From contig NC_063259.1 of assembly GCF_019578655.1 (NCBI RefSeq), positions 21,935,277-21,999,276 on the forward strand: a stretch of DNA of 64,000 bases, in the 5' to 3' direction. This document shows, in pieces, positions 26,961-40,950 of this stretch. This DNA is from Ricinus communis (Eukaryota; Streptophyta; Magnoliopsida; Malpighiales; Euphorbiaceae). Made by a program: the position numbers and the translations under genes. A model generated the notes under the pieces. The model was not told the origin of the DNA and made no database searches. It saw nothing but the letters and a program-made list of their open reading frames with translations. Position 1 is the stretch's first letter. The number at the start of each line of letters is the position of its first letter.

Positions 26961-29759
26961 TCAGATATCCTCGATGCCGTCTGAGAATGCATAGTAGTCA
27001 TCATCATCATCAGTGGCGAACTCCATATCCGAAAATCCGGAAGGGTAGTCTTCCTCAGATGACCCATAGTCAGGAATTTCCGGGTTAAATGGATAGTCAT
27101 CGGTAGGATCATCAGGCCGCCGCAAATCTTTAATCCTTTCACCACATAGCATCCCCAACTCCCCTTCCAAATGGACATTGAAACATTGGCGAAGGTCGAG
27201 GAATTCAAGATGTGGACAACCATCAAGAATGGCCTGCACACCATCATTTGTCAGCTTATTTCCAAAAATCTGGAGGTATCGCAAATGAGGCATCCATTGG
27301 CCAATCGCCAGTGCCTCCTCATTACTCTCTATATGTGGGCGTTTGTACCCCTGGCAATTCAACTTCAATGATCTCAGAAGAGGACAGGAAATTCCAACAC
27401 CTACAAGAGCTTCCGTTGACAATGAGCAGTATGAAATATCAAGCTCCTCTAGTAATGGAAATTTTTTGGCAGCTTTACTAAATGCCGCATCAGAAAGGGT
27501 ATAGGAAGATAATAGCCGAAGTCGCTTGAGATGACTTGACCTGCACGGTGGCCATCAACAACCAAAACATCAGAAATCAGCAAATTCACACTAATAAATA
27601 ACCAACTTACCCAGTGAAACTGAACATAACATGTTTATAACAGGAAATTCTGAAAAAGGTATATGTTAGAAATATTAATGACAAAAAGAATACCCTGTGA
27701 TTCTGAATTTTATCACGGCACACATTTGTAAAGGATAGACATGTTGTAATTTTCAGTTGAACTTTAATTTTCTGCAACTTTTATATCATTGTTTCACATG
27801 TAAGCTGAAAGCTATGGAAGATTGCCTCTTCATCAAACACAAGTTACTTACTTTCTTAGATAAACAATGGCATGAAACCCTTCCAGCAAAAATTTGGAAA
27901 ATTTACACATGGAGATCTTGATATAAAAAGTACATGCTTCCACACTTGCACCTTTTTTCTTTCTTTTTTTTTCTTTTTCCATATCATCAGAAACATCTCA
28001 CATTAGCAAAACATGCAACTGAATACAATCATTTCAAGGACCAAAAGACTAAAAATTAGAAACAACATCCAATAAACAGGAGATGGATAATTCCAAATAT
28101 CAGATGCCTAAATCAGCGAATCAACAGTATCACATGTTATGACCAGGTTCAGTTTTGTTTCAATGACAAGTAAATAATCCAAACATGAATTTAAGTCATC
28201 GAGTTAGATCATTTATTGCTATATGTTCTTGCAATGGTGAACAAATGAAATAATGCTTAAACAATTTCAAACTTCTACCAACCAAATTTTCTCGTGCACA
28301 ATGCTGTAAGATGAATCTTTTGGCAATTTTTACTCAATATTATGTGCTTGTCTCTATGTACATCCCGATGCAGAAATGCTGGTGCTGAGCAAAATACTAA
28401 CCATATCACAATGCTGTATAATTTTGTAGCCAGATAATGGAATGTTATATCGTCTAGTTGTTTATCATCTCTATTGACACATGGAAAATTAAAGCGCGAA
28501 AGGATCCAGCCACAAATTGATAAAGTTCTATAAAAAAATTAGTGCATTTTCTTAAATTTTAGTTAGTTTCGACGCACAGGTAAAACCAGAAGATGAAAAT
28601 CAAGACTTCTAATACATTATGTAATTTTCAACATATGTTGATGCAATGTATTGATATAGCTTATGGATGCAACTCAGTGAGAAATCATAGTAAATAAGCA
28701 AAAGCAAGAAAGGAAAATGTCTTCTAATTATATAAATCCTCCGTCACCAAGTATGCACACTTTCTCTCTTCTTTTTTTTGGCGTCCTTTCCGTTTTCCCC
28801 CTTCTTGCAGGTAAAAGAACATGCGAAGGAAAAAGAAGAATTTGCCTTAAAGATTGCCTGACTATCCTAGTTGGTTATTGGACATTATGTAGAAACCTCA
28901 GCTACCTAGCCAAGTCATTCAGTAAAACGAACAAACTCATTACCTTGGCATCCTGATTATGAACAAGTATATCAAAACACAAGATGATAAGTCATAGGAA
29001 TCCTATTCCGAATAGACAATGTCAAATCGTAAACTTATCCTAAAACAAGACTGCATTTTGTTTCAATTAGATAGCAATGTCATTTCCAATCTCATTCTAC
29101 CAAATTGTTTTCATATACTTATTCTAGCAAGAAAATAGAAGTTTTCAACAGTCAAGGATGATTTTTGTTGCTTTTGTATCTAAATTTAATTAAACATTAC
29201 TAGAGAGACAAGATAACAAGCAATAACCACAGCTTTCAAACCAACAAACAAAACCTCATCAACTTTAATAAATAACTAAAATTAAACCCGCATTCAATTT
29301 TGTGAAGAAATAAAAAAAGAAATCAAATTACTAAAAAAACAATCACAAAAAAAAAAGGATCCACATCATAAATTGAAAAATAATTAAAACCCAGAAAGGA
29401 ATTAATTATTATGAAGATTACCTATCAGCAATGTATTTGATGAGAGAATCAGTAGCAAAGTACTCAATACTGATAGAAATCAGGCCACCACGACTCCTAT
29501 CAACTGCATTCCTACACAATGCTTCAAGATCAAAAGGCAAGTCCCAGAAATCACACAGAGGATGGATTTCAACTGATCTCCACATTGATGGATCCTTGCA
29601 TACACTATTCCACGAAGAGCATACAAACTGAGCAGAACCCAAGATATCGAATGCACCCACTTTATCAAGAATCAACGCCGTCACGTCTCGTGGTAGCTCC
29701 GCCCAATTCCGATATGAGTCTTCTTGTAATTGCGGTGGTGGTGAAAGGTATGAATCCAT
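26961..29759 (-). CDS. F-box/LRR protein of the SKIP19/FBL type (2 exons)
   Basis: Exon 1 is 29422-29759 and exon 2 is 26961-27540, read on the minus strand, with an 1881-bp GT/AG intron splitting an Arg codon. The product is 305 residues. The F-box is near residues 17-60 (WAELPRDVTALILDKVG, then FVCSSWNSVCKDPSMWRSV); such a box binds SKP1/ASK in an SCF ubiquitin ligase. Exon 2 supplies about four leucine-rich repeats, including LKRLRLLSS, PLLEELDISYCSLS, CPLLRSLKLNC, LRYLQIFGN and LEFLDLRQCFNV, which would select substrates. The C terminus is acidic (DDDDDYYAFSD). Order, length and acidic tail fit the small plant F-box/LRR group with SKIP19 and FBL23; the substrate is unknown. The cytosine-of-intron acceptor CAG before GTCAAGTC keeps the frame. 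Confidence 0.88.
27541..29421 (-). other. Large intron of the F-box gene
   Basis: 1.9 kb between donor AG|GTAATC and acceptor GTGCAG|GTCAAG on the minus strand. AT-rich. An open frame on the other strand at 28717-28956 shows no domain. No embedded element recognised. Confidence 0.8.
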
Positions 29760-30276
29760 AGTTGGAGAATTGTGATGGGAAAGAAATCGGGGTTTGCAGG
29801 TTTTATAGTTTTTGCTGTTAGGGATTTCGAATTTTTGGTCGGCCTATTTCTTTAGTTTTTTGAATATTATTTCTTTAGTTTTATTCAATTGTTTATTATG
29901 CACAATTTTACTTCTCTGTCCAATCGAATTATAGTTCCTTCTAATTTTACATGGAGATTAAAAATTCTAAATTTCTCAAATAAATTGATTATTATTATTA
30001 TTATTATTATTATTCAAATTTCTATAGAAATTAAATTATATAAATATAAAACTAATTCATATTGAAAGACTAAAATGAGTTAAATATGAAATATTAGATA
30101 CTAAAATAATATTTTTATATTAATAATAGTTACTTTTTATATTTTAAATTTTATTTTTTCATTTTATAATTTCATACTAAATAATAGAAACCAAAAGAAA
30201 TGATCGATGTAACAAATCACTGCTCTTCTTCAAAATGCTGGAAGACCTCGACGAACAAAAAGAGCTCATTGTGCGG

Positions 30277-30324
30277 GGCCCTGACTCACCCTCCGTGGAC
30301 GAACCTTGCGGAGGAACCCTTAGG
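30277..30324 (-). pseudogene. Fragment resembling organellar large-subunit rRNA
   Basis: The minus strand reads like a conserved piece of plastid 23S rRNA: segments such as GGTTCCTCCGCAAGG and GTCCACGGAGGGTGAGTC are as I remember them from that gene. The match is about 47 bp, after which the sequence diverges. In a nuclear context this is best read as a short organelle-derived insertion (plastid, less likely mitochondrial). The surrounding 30230-30410 is also unusually GC-rich and may be part of the same patchwork. Confidence 0.5.
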
Positions 30325-32093
30325 CTTCATTGGAAACTTGAGTAAGGAGTAGCTCTTTTAACGAGCGCGCAAACATCATTCCCTCCTAGGATGCATCATA
30401 GCCCCTAGTTTGACGGTATATTATCTGTCTTTTGATTTTTTTTTTATATAGTATATAAATTGCCCCTTATATTTTATTTATTATATTAAAATCTCTTTGC
30501 GTTTTAAAAGGCAATATAAATAAGGACCTAAATTAATAAAAGTAATATAATTTGATCTTCAAACTTCTTATCAAAATTACAAATCTAATAATAATAATAC
30601 TATCTATTTTATTTTAACAATATAAAATTAAATTATATGAAATTTTAATATTTTAATTAATATAAATACTCTTAAGATATTTAAAATTTACTATAATTTG
30701 ATTAAATGCTAAATACTAGAGTAATTAAAGAACACTAATTAATTATTTTTGTATAAACATTAAAATTGATTTTTGCATAAAAATTAGACAAAAGGATTTT
30801 AGTATAATAAATAAATTATAAGAGGCAATTTGTATACTAAACTAGATCAATGAGCAAATAGTATAAAATTAAACTTAGTTAATGGTTGTTTAACGGAAAT
30901 TCTGACGGAAGGAGTTTTTGGTATAAAATAACAAAATAAAAAGATAAAAATATATATATTTTAAATGTCAAAGGAATAATCAGTATAATATGGACAAATA
31001 CAATAAGTAAATAGTAATTACCCCCACTAAAATTTATATAATATATTATAAAATTTAACTTTTTAATGCTTATGAGTTTTATCATATCACATTAGTAATC
31101 TCTCTGCTTTTAATAATTAATTTTAACATCTTTTTATTTAATGAAATTAATTGTTATATTGTTTTGTTAAATTTTTTTATTAGTCCACTGTTATTTTTAT
31201 TTAAAATACCAACTCTATCTCTAAATCTTATTAAATTGTATTAATAGGACCATATGTTTTTAATAAGTAATTTTAACATCCTTTTTGAAAAAATATTAAG
31301 ATAATTAGTCTAACATATAATTTTAACACTTTTAAATAAGAAGTTAAATTTTATTAAATTAATACTTTTATATTTAAAAGTTAAAGTTATAAATTATTAA
31401 ACCAAAATTTATATTAAAATACTTTAACTAGAGAAAATATCTTATATAAAGTTATATTAGAGAAGCTTTATAAAATATTATTTTTATAATTAATCAACTT
31501 AATTAATACTAAACTAAGTAAAAAAATATAATTTAATTATAATCTTTGAATATAAATAAATTATAAAAATATTATATATACAAAGCCTGTAGTTAATTAT
31601 TACAAATGATAATAATATAGTAATGTCAGTAAAGATAAATTGATATTTTAATTTCATTTAAAATTTATTTTTAATTGAAGGGTGTTATAATTTAACATAA
31701 TAAAATGAAAAAAATGTTAAAACTAGTCATAAAATTAGAGAAATTTAATAGTATAATTTAATAAAACTTAGAAATATAAAAGATATTGAATCCTTTAAAA
31801 ATATATTACAATTTTATTTAGTTGATCTTATCATCAACTATTAAATGGTGACATTGCTTATTCTAAAGATTTCATTAATTGTTGTAATTGATGTCTTAAA
31901 ATTATTATTTTTATGCGTCTTTATTAGAAAGTTAACATACATTATTAATATTTCAAGTTGTTAAGAGTTGTTTATTTTATCTACAGTATCTATACATTTT
32001 AATAACACTAGTTATTTATTCGTAAGTTGTACGATTTTTATAATTATTTTAATCATAAATGATAATATAAATTAAATTTATAAATACTTTTAA

Positions 32094-32222
<129 letters not shown>

Positions 32223-32921
32223 TAAAAATTTTAAAATTAAATATTTCTAGATAATTTTTAATCTTTTAATAACTTAAAATTTTATTAATTTCATAAAAGT
32301 ATTAGTATAATATAAAATCATTTAAGAATATTTATTAATTAATTTTAAATATTATATAAATTAATATTATAAATATAATTAATAATATTATAAGAAATTA
32401 TTGGATAATTAGGATACTATCTTATTATTTAATTATAATATTAAAAATATTATCTCTTAGACTAAAATTATTGTCTAATAAAAAAACTAATAAATGAGTT
32501 AATATAATATTAAAAACAATAAAAAATTATTTTATTAGAAATATAACTAATCAATCATTAAACTAATAAAAGAATAAAATTACATAAAATTTAAATTTTA
32601 TATTAAAATAATATATATTTAGATAGAAATTATGTGGTCTACATATAGAGACTTGTATTTAAAAAAATTTATATGTTAAAATTTAACATATACATAGATT
32701 TGGAGCAGTGGCAGTGTATTTACAAATTTTGAACTTGATTAAGGTTTAATTCAACAGTTTTAGAAACATATAGGGTTAAAATGAAATAAAAGAATTTACT
32801 GGGTAGTAAATTGTTATTTTGTTTATCTGTACTACTATGGCTAAAAACGAAAAGCCACAGTTTTCCACCTGTAGGCTGTCGATATTAGCCGGATAAATTC
32901 CGTCTTATCCTCAACGCACCA

Positions 32922-32927
32922 CACGTG
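32922..32927. promoter_or_regulatory. G-box/ABRE-like CACGTG upstream of ABCG7
   Basis: ACACGTGTC sits about 240 bp before the ABCG7 start codon. It is an ACGT-core element of the type bound by bZIP or bHLH factors; regulation by abscisic acid or light is only inferred. Confidence 0.4.
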
Positions 32928-33162
32928 TCGGCTTTTCCCCAATCCACTGTAAAATAAAGCAGAAGCGACACCGTTTGATCCCATAAAAAAAATACTTTCG
33001 GCGACAGCAACCGAATTTTAGCAACAGCATCTCGCTTCCGCTAAAAGATATAAATTAGTAATAAAGTACAGTGACAACATTATCTTTTAAAAACACATAG
33101 CTTAGTTTCAGTAGGTCACAGGAGGAGGAGAAGGTTGTTGAAGATAAAAGCGGGAAACAAAG

Positions 33163-36100
33163 ATGGCGCATTTAGGCGGGAAAGTGGTCGGTCAGGTTGT
33201 TAAATTTGGAGGTAACGGTTTCGGTCAGGTTGTGGCGGCGGCCGCGGTGGCTCTTCTGCTCCGACTGTTTTCTGGACCTGGCCCTGCTCTTTTGCCTGAA
33301 GACGATGATGAGAAGAAGAATGATAACGACTTCTCCGGCGAAGAAGCTCCGATCACTGACAAAGTTGTTCCGGTTACAATCCGTTGGAGTAACATCACGT
33401 GTTCTCTTTCTGATAAATCAAATAAACATGTGAGTAGATAAATTTTATAAGTTAATATTTGAATTGAACAGCAATTTTTAATTTTATAAAATGAGTGTGT
33501 AGGTTCGGTTTCTGTTAAAAAATGTGAATGGAGAAGCGAAACCAGGAAGATTGGTAGCAATAATGGGACCATCAGGGTCAGGCAAAACGACGTTGCTTAA
33601 CGTATTAGCTGGCCAATTAATGGCATCAACAAGGTTGCATTTGTCAGGTCTTTTGGAAGTCAATGGGAGACCTTGTTCGAATCAAGCTTACAAGTAATAT
33701 TGCTTTACTTTTTGTTAATTTGCATTAAATTAAACATTTTGTCTTTAATTATTGTTATTGTTATTTTTTGTAGGTTTGCTTATGTGAGACAGGAAGATCT
33801 TTTTTTCTCGCAGTTGACAGTGAGAGAGACACTTTCTCTTGCCGCTCAACTTCAACTTCCTGAAATATCTTCTGTCGAAGAGAGAGATGAATATGTTAAT
33901 AATCTGTTGTTCAAGTTAGGTTTGGTAAGTGTGAAATTTCTATTTGAAATTTTTTGATGCGAATTTTATGTGAAAAAGGGTTCAATGAAGCTTTGGGAAT
34001 TATTAGGTCAGTTGTGCTGACTCAAACGTTGGTGATGCAAAAGTTCGTGGGATAAGTGGTGGTGAAAAGAAACGTTTATCATTAGCTTGTGAACTTATTG
34101 CTAGTCCATCTGTCATATTTGCTGATGAACCCACTACAGGTACACACGCTACTTCTGATTCTCTCACGTGATATTACTTGATGATTTTATTTTCTCCAGT
34201 TGCATTTTCTCTAGATGTTGTTAATGAGTTTTAGAATTTTGTAATCATTGTCATTCTTTTCATCACCTGTGTTCCCCTCTGTGATTTGCATATGTAATTT
34301 TCAAACACAACAGATATGTTGCAGACATGATAAAATCACCATTTTTTCTTGTAAGTATGTGTAGATCGTATTTCTCCAAATGATGCTTATTAGTTACTAG
34401 CTGCAAGCAAATGCTTGTTATAGAAAATGAAATTTCATGGATCCCATGGTTCATTTAGAACATTACGGAGTTAAAATGAACAGTCTTTTCGACCTGCTCA
34501 GAAAGTGGGCTTAGTTATGCTGCTTTAAGCTAGAGTTCTCCATTGACTCCATTTGCTAGTTCCAAAAGTTCAAGCTGTCAATCCGGTGATTAATACAGTT
34601 GACTGGGGAATTAATATTTTTCAGGGCTTGATGCTTTCCAGGCAGAGAGAGTAATGGAAACTCTACGACAACTCTCCCAGGATGGACATACTGTAATTTG
34701 CTCCATTCACCAGCCTAGAGGTTCAGTGTACAGTAAATTTGACGACATTGTTTTGCTAACAGAGGGTGAACTTGTTTATACTGGTCCAGCACATGAAGAA
34801 CCACTGGCATACTTCTCAGAATTGGGGTTAGACCTGTTTTTCTCTTATGTTAATTGTCTCCATGCTACTTCCTATTGATGATTGTTTGTATAACGCAGGA
34901 TTCTATCCAATTTATGATATTAGGGTGAGATGCGAAGTTTCAGTATACGTATTAAACAATCTCTAGAAGGCTTGTTTTGAATAAATCATGTGCACTTGCT
35001 AAACATAACACTTTTGATATGATTCAATTGAATTGGCTAATAGAATCCAATTGAATTAAATTCTTGCATTCTTTTACTCTCTAAACAAAGGAAATTATTA
35101 GCTAAGCTCTCAGAATTGCACAAAACTGAATCAGGCCCATGAAGTCCACCTACTTACTGGAATGTGAGTGCTGCTGGTGGAACTAATTTTTCCCATTTGC
35201 ATATGACCTTTAATGTCATTAGATTATCTAAGATATATTAATATGAGAATGATGTTGACGAGCATTATTGTGTCATGGGTGACAATGTTCCCTTCCCTGT
35301 CTATGATGCATCACTGTGCTATTCTACTTGTAAATAAATTTGGTAATAGAAATAGAAAATTATATTTCGTCACACATAGGTGAGTGGAACTTAAAATAGC
35401 TTTGACTGCTCTCAAGGTTTCTATTTGATAAGATATCAATTTGATAGCATTTCTGAAAGTTTTTGCTTTCCTGCTTAGATTAACTTCTTGTCCTTTGAGT
35501 TCTAGCACTTCTTTTCTTCTTGGGTCACATTTTCCATCTACACGTGACAAACATTGAGCTTTTCACCATATCGTATGGTTATTTACTCTTGGAAAAATAG
35601 AAAAGATGTTTCATTTTTGCATATAAGAAGTTATTAGTAATGTAAAAGAACATATAGCTGATTTTGGAACTGTTAATTTCCTAATCATGGTTAATTGCTG
35701 TTCCAATTTACAGATACCGCTGCCCAGATCATGTAAATCCAGCAGAATTTTTGGCTGATCTCATATCCATTGATTACAGTTCTTCTGAAAGTGTATACTC
35801 CTCTCGGAAAAGGATAGATGGCCTTGTTGAGTCATTCTCACAGAAGTTATTGACAGTGCTTTATGCAACACCCCTTACCAGAAGGGGGAGCTCCAAGAAT
35901 GACATGAAGTTAAGCATAAAGAGGAAACAGTCGTGGTGGAAGCAATTCTGGTTGCTTCTTAAACGTGCATGGATGCAGGTTGGTTCTTTAACTCTCACTT
36001 GATCAATATGAATTTGTTTTCATGTGAAGTACTTGTTGCGGAAATGAACTACAGGGATTACATAGTCTGCTTTTGTTTATCTGTATGGATTAGCAAACCT

Positions 36101-38786
36101 CTTTATCCTTTACCCAATTCTATATTAGCAATCCACTCCTTGGGACTAGAATGAAAATTGCATTCTTGATACATATGCACAGAATTTTGTCAAGTAAATT
36201 CATAGTATTTATTACATTCTTGGAGGTGAATACCACAAAATAGGATGGTCTTTTGGCTCTCCTAGTTTGTTTTAGATAGCATTGTTCAAATGTCTTCATC
36301 TCCCATATTTACCTAATTAGCATCTTTTAATGAGTTTTTAGGCTTCTCGTGATGGGCCAACTAATAAAGTTCGGACAAGAATGTCAATTGCATCAGCTAT
36401 AATATTTGGCTCAGTTTTTTGGAGAATGGGAAGATCTCAGACTTCAATACTAGACAGGATGGGATTGCTGCAGGTATGTTATATTATTGATTCCCCTTCA
36501 ATCCTAGCTCTCTTTGCAGATGGATTTCCAGACACGCCTTAAATAAAATCAAGCCTTTTTCAAAAAATTCGTTAGCGTGTTTCTTATATAAGGCTAAAAT
36601 TCATAGTAAAGGTAAGATTTTGGACTACTTAATTGTCAACTACTAGTTTACTTTTCGGCTTGTTCTCTGTATTTGCCGGAAGATGGAACACAAGGTTGTA
36701 GTTTGAATGTATAATCTTTACTTTCAAGTGGAGATTGGCTTCAATAGGGAATGATTAGAAACAAAGGACCTTGGTCACATGGTTGAGTATAAGCTCGTTG
36801 CCAGGTTTTACGATTTTGTTTCACTGACTTCTATGATCACATTTTCCGTTTCTGATTTCAATGTGTTCACAGCATTATGATAGTTGACCTCTTAAATTGT
36901 TAGATGGCAGCATACAACTTTATGAATTTGATAAAAATATCACAACTTAAAGTTTCCAAAACTTTTTTCATGGACATTTGGTATCTTGCAGGTCGCAGCA
37001 ATAAACACTGCTATGGCTGCTCTCACAAAAACCGTGGGTGTGTTTCCTAAGGAGCGTTCAATTGTAGATAGAGAGCGGGCAAAGGGATCTTATGCATTAG
37101 GACCATATTTGCTCTCTAAATTGATAGCTGAGATTCCTGTTGGAGCAGCATTTCCATTAATGTTTGGTGCTGTATTGTATCCAATGGCACGTCTTCATCC
37201 TACTTTGTCCAGGTCCAATGGTCACTCTTTTGGTGGTTGATAAATATGTTGATATGCATCTGTATCAAAAATATAAAAGGTTGAATTTTCCAATCATGCA
37301 ATTGATTGGGTCATTTGTGGACTGGAGAAGGGGAGATTTTAACTTCCCAGAGCTTATCTTCTAGAAATTATGGTTGATAATATGTTCCTAAATGTAGTGT
37401 TTTTGGAGCCCCTTGGTTTATCTAACAAAACATTTAGTTTACTTGTGGGCTACTATCTTTATGCTGAAGTTGTTGGCATAGAATGTGAGAGCATACGTGG
37501 TGTCGGGAGGTGCAAAATGCACGCCTTCAGCTTCAAGTGTGTGCTGCACTGAAGAGACATGCTCATGCACCTTGCTGTTGTAGTGCACTGAAAGTTTGGT
37601 AGGAAAGCTGCTATATATTCCTGGAGTGACTGAATCTTTTAATTTGTGTTCTAGGTTTGGCAAGTTCTGTGGAATTGTGACTGCAGAATCATTTGCTGCA
37701 TCTGCAATGGGTCTAACCGTTGGAGCTATGGTTCCGACCACTGAAGCAGCAATGGCACTAGGGCCATCTCTAATGACAGTCTTTATTGTATTTGGAGGGT
37801 ATTATGTCAATTCAGATAATACACCAATCATCTTCAGATGGATACCTAATGTTTCTCTGATAAGATGGTAAAATCAAATGCTGTTTATATTACAAATTCT
37901 TAGGTCTGTTTTAACCAGATGATGCAGTTGAACATTGTTTCATTTTTCTTTCCTTAATGGTTCTGCAACACCTTTGCTGCTTCATGTGATTTCAGGGCAT
38001 TTCAAGGGCTTTGCATCAATGAATTCAGAGGGCTTAAGTTTGATCATCAAAATTCATTTGACATTGAAACTGGTGAACAGGTAAATTGACATTGTGACCA
38101 GTCGTGTAAGATTAATGCAAAACTGCAGTTCCTCTTTTGGGGAAGAAAAACAGAGAATTGTCAGAGAAAATATCATTTTTTTTTCTAATTTAAGCTTTTG
38201 ATCCCATTGGGACTAATTTGAAATTTGAGGTAGATCATGTAAATGTTAACTAGTAGAGACATCATGCAGAGCCTCCAAAACTTGTACATGCTTTGCAGAT
38301 CAACTGGGCTATAAATAAATTTCCAGGACACTTTTGAGAATGATTGCAACGTGTAAAGATAAGATACTGTCAAAGTGGCTAACATGGATATGTTTAGCAA
38401 GTTTAGGTTCTTCAAAACTTATGTACTTTATTTACTTATTAACATATAAAATTTCCTCTGAAATTTTTATTTTGCAGGCACTTGAGCGCCTCTCCTTCGG
38501 AGGAAGCCATATCAGCGATACAGTGGTAGCTCAAAGTAGAATTTTACTGTTTTGGTACTGCACCACTTACCTTCTCCTTAAGAAAAACAAGCCCAAGTAT
38601 CAACAGCTGGAGCCACTACCTCTTGAACAACAAACTCAACCACAACTAGAGCACGAGCCTTTGGACGCTGACCAAATCAAACAACTCCAACTCAATCCTT
38701 TTCCATTGAAACAAGACGAGTTGACCCAGCAGTATGAACCACCCGGTCTAGACCAAATCCGACCATTTATCTTAGAAGGTTTGTAA
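33163..38786 (+). CDS. ABCG7: ABC transporter G family half-transporter, ABCG7 type (11 exons)
   Basis: Exons: 33163-33429, 33503-33693, 33774-33924, 34007-34139, 34625-34826, 35714-35978, 36342-36473, 36992-37212, 37655-37867, 37996-38080, 38478-38786. All introns are GT/AG and frames join cleanly, giving 722 residues; Arabidopsis ABCG7 (WBC7) is about 725. One nucleotide-binding domain precedes one membrane domain, the ABCG half-transporter order. Visible: Walker [10 protein letters not shown] (111-119), signature ISGGEKKR (219-226), Walker B VIFADEP (239-245), D-loop GLD, and switch His276 in CSIHQPR. The membrane part runs from about residue 390 to 650. The N terminus has a Gly/Val/Ala segment (5-37) that could be a targeting or membrane stretch. 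The C-terminal tail is rich in Gln, Pro and Leu and ends IRPFILEGL. Half-transporters need a partner; its substrate is not established. Confidence 0.94.
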
Positions 38787-40950
38787 TTATTTAGGCATTA
38801 CTGATATAGTCATAAGATTACCTCTATTTATTGATTTATCTCATACAGGTACTAATTAAAGAAGATGTCTTTACAATAAAGGATGGTCTCACTCCCATGC
38901 CTATTTCTGAGCTGCTGCTCTATTAGAACTTTGACAACAGCCAAGTTCATTTATGTATATTTTGAAACTGATGCAGCTTCCACTGATAATTAAATATTGG
39001 ATAAGGCTATGAAACATAAAGGTTGAAGTTGGATTCGGTCATTGCAATGGATAATTTAGAAGGCAATTGTACAAGCAGATAAGTTAGCTGGCATGTGTAA
39101 ATTTGAATTGAACGGAGTAATCAAGTGCCATGCCGTTTACAGTAGGACAGGCATTGATTTCTTTGGTTTCTGATTCCTCTCGGACACTTTCAACAGGTGG
39201 TTTTATTTTATCTGTTTCTTCTAGAGGGAGTCTTGTTATACCAATTCAACTGGCATCATCATCATCATCATCGAATTCAGTCGTTTTCACTTGTCCTTGT
39301 GCTTTGGCAAGTCCAATGGATAACGATGAAATCATTGTTATGCAAGTGGAATGGAGTTGTTTAATTGTTTGTTTGAGGTGTCAGTTATATTATTTATATA
39401 TACCGCAATAAATAGAACAAGAATAACACTAATGAATAAGAATTTTAGCATTGAATAGTGTATTTTTAATTATTTAAAATTAATAAATATATATTAATTA
39501 TTTAAAAGTATATGTGAAATGTAGGTAAGAAGTAATTAATATTTGATGTAAGTAAGAATTAAAATTTTCGGTGCGGATGTGACAGGTGGCAAGTATTCAA
39601 ATATGGATTCAGTGAATTTGACAACATCAAAACAAATGGTCGTACCGGACAAAAGTTGTCCAGTATTTGCATTGTGATTTTCAAAATCCGGAAATTCTAA
39701 CCGAAATGTAGTCATCAGAAGGTTTATTCAACTTGAGCATTTAGCTTCAGAGAAATGGCCAATTCTTTATAATATTGAAATTGGGCATGTGAATGGTAGA
39801 GAAGAGGGACATGAAGCAAAAGCAAAGCATCCCTTGCAGTCCCAATGAAATAGAGGGACATGAATGCAAAATGCAGCAAATGCAATGTATTTTCCAATCC
39901 ACCGTAAGTCAATGGAATAGAGGGACATAACGAACGCAATGAATCCTTCACTGAAATCAGATTAGGTGTAGAATTATGAGGTTAAGCCTTTGTTGGACAA
40001 AAATAGGGGAAGACGTAAAGTAAATAGAATAAGACAGTTTTAAGTCTTACTTTGGGAAAAATAAACTAATAAATAAAAGCTTATATTTGAAGAAAAAACA
40101 CCTAAAAAATTAGTAGAGCTTTATCAAAACTGATATTGAAGAATAAAAGCATCAATCTTTATTATTATATGAGAATTTTATTATGTATTTTTTGATTCTA
40201 TTAAGAGAAAAAGAAAAAAAAGAAAAGAGAGAGATTAAGAAAAATAGGCTGTAATTATGAAACAAATTTCAAATAAATTTATAAATATTTGAATTGATCT
40301 ACGAGTTTATTTAAAGGGTAAATTTCCCTCTTAAGGTTTATATTTTAGATTGATCATGGAAATAGGGTTGGCATATCTGAAAATAAAACAGCTGAGTGAT
40401 CCCTCATGTAGCTAATAGAATGGTATGGTACTACTATGTTGTAATCTCGTCTTCCGACGTCAACTTCAGCCTTTTATATTTCACAGACTCTGAAAATCCT
40501 TGGTTTCCGATTTCCTGATCCTAAACAGTTCCTCTCAACAGATTTTGTTATTTTAGTTATCTATTTATTTCTTCTAGAGGGAGCCCTTCTTTTTACCAAT
40601 TCAAACTAATAACATCATCAAATTCAGACACCTTCACTCGATCATAATTGACTTGTACTACCACGAATGATTAACAGAATCGGCCAAACTCAATTCCTGA
40701 TGACTTTTTTTCCTCAGGAACTTTCTATTTGTTTTCGTACGACGGAGAGGAGAATTGGTAGCCGTCAAAATTTTGTTTTGGAGAGAGCTTCCTCGTCAAT
40801 TTACACTCTCAATACCTAACAAATGTCATTATTGTCTACAATCCTATGCGGTTATATCTAGTCCGGAAATCTTATATACATGATCTAGGCACTCGGCGCC
40901 ATACCTATTTTCAGACTTATTAGAAACATTCCTGTGGAACTACAAAAGCA
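38787..40950. other. Intergenic region with a local 150-bp duplication
   Basis: Contains the ABCG7 3' region and the upstream region of the small gene at 40951. Two diverged copies of a roughly 150-bp segment lie at about 39157-39290 and 40500-40650; both carry TTTCTTCTAGAGGGAG followed by ACCAATTCAA. A TCA trinucleotide run lies near 39256-39272 in the first copy. A 93-codon ATG frame at 39130-39411 runs through the first copy but is not preserved in the second. Confidence 0.55.

Noticed and set aside
39130..39411. 93-codon ATG frame with a Ser run
   Set aside because: Lies in a segment duplicated at 40.5 kb where the frame is not preserved; Ser run comes from a TCA microsatellite.
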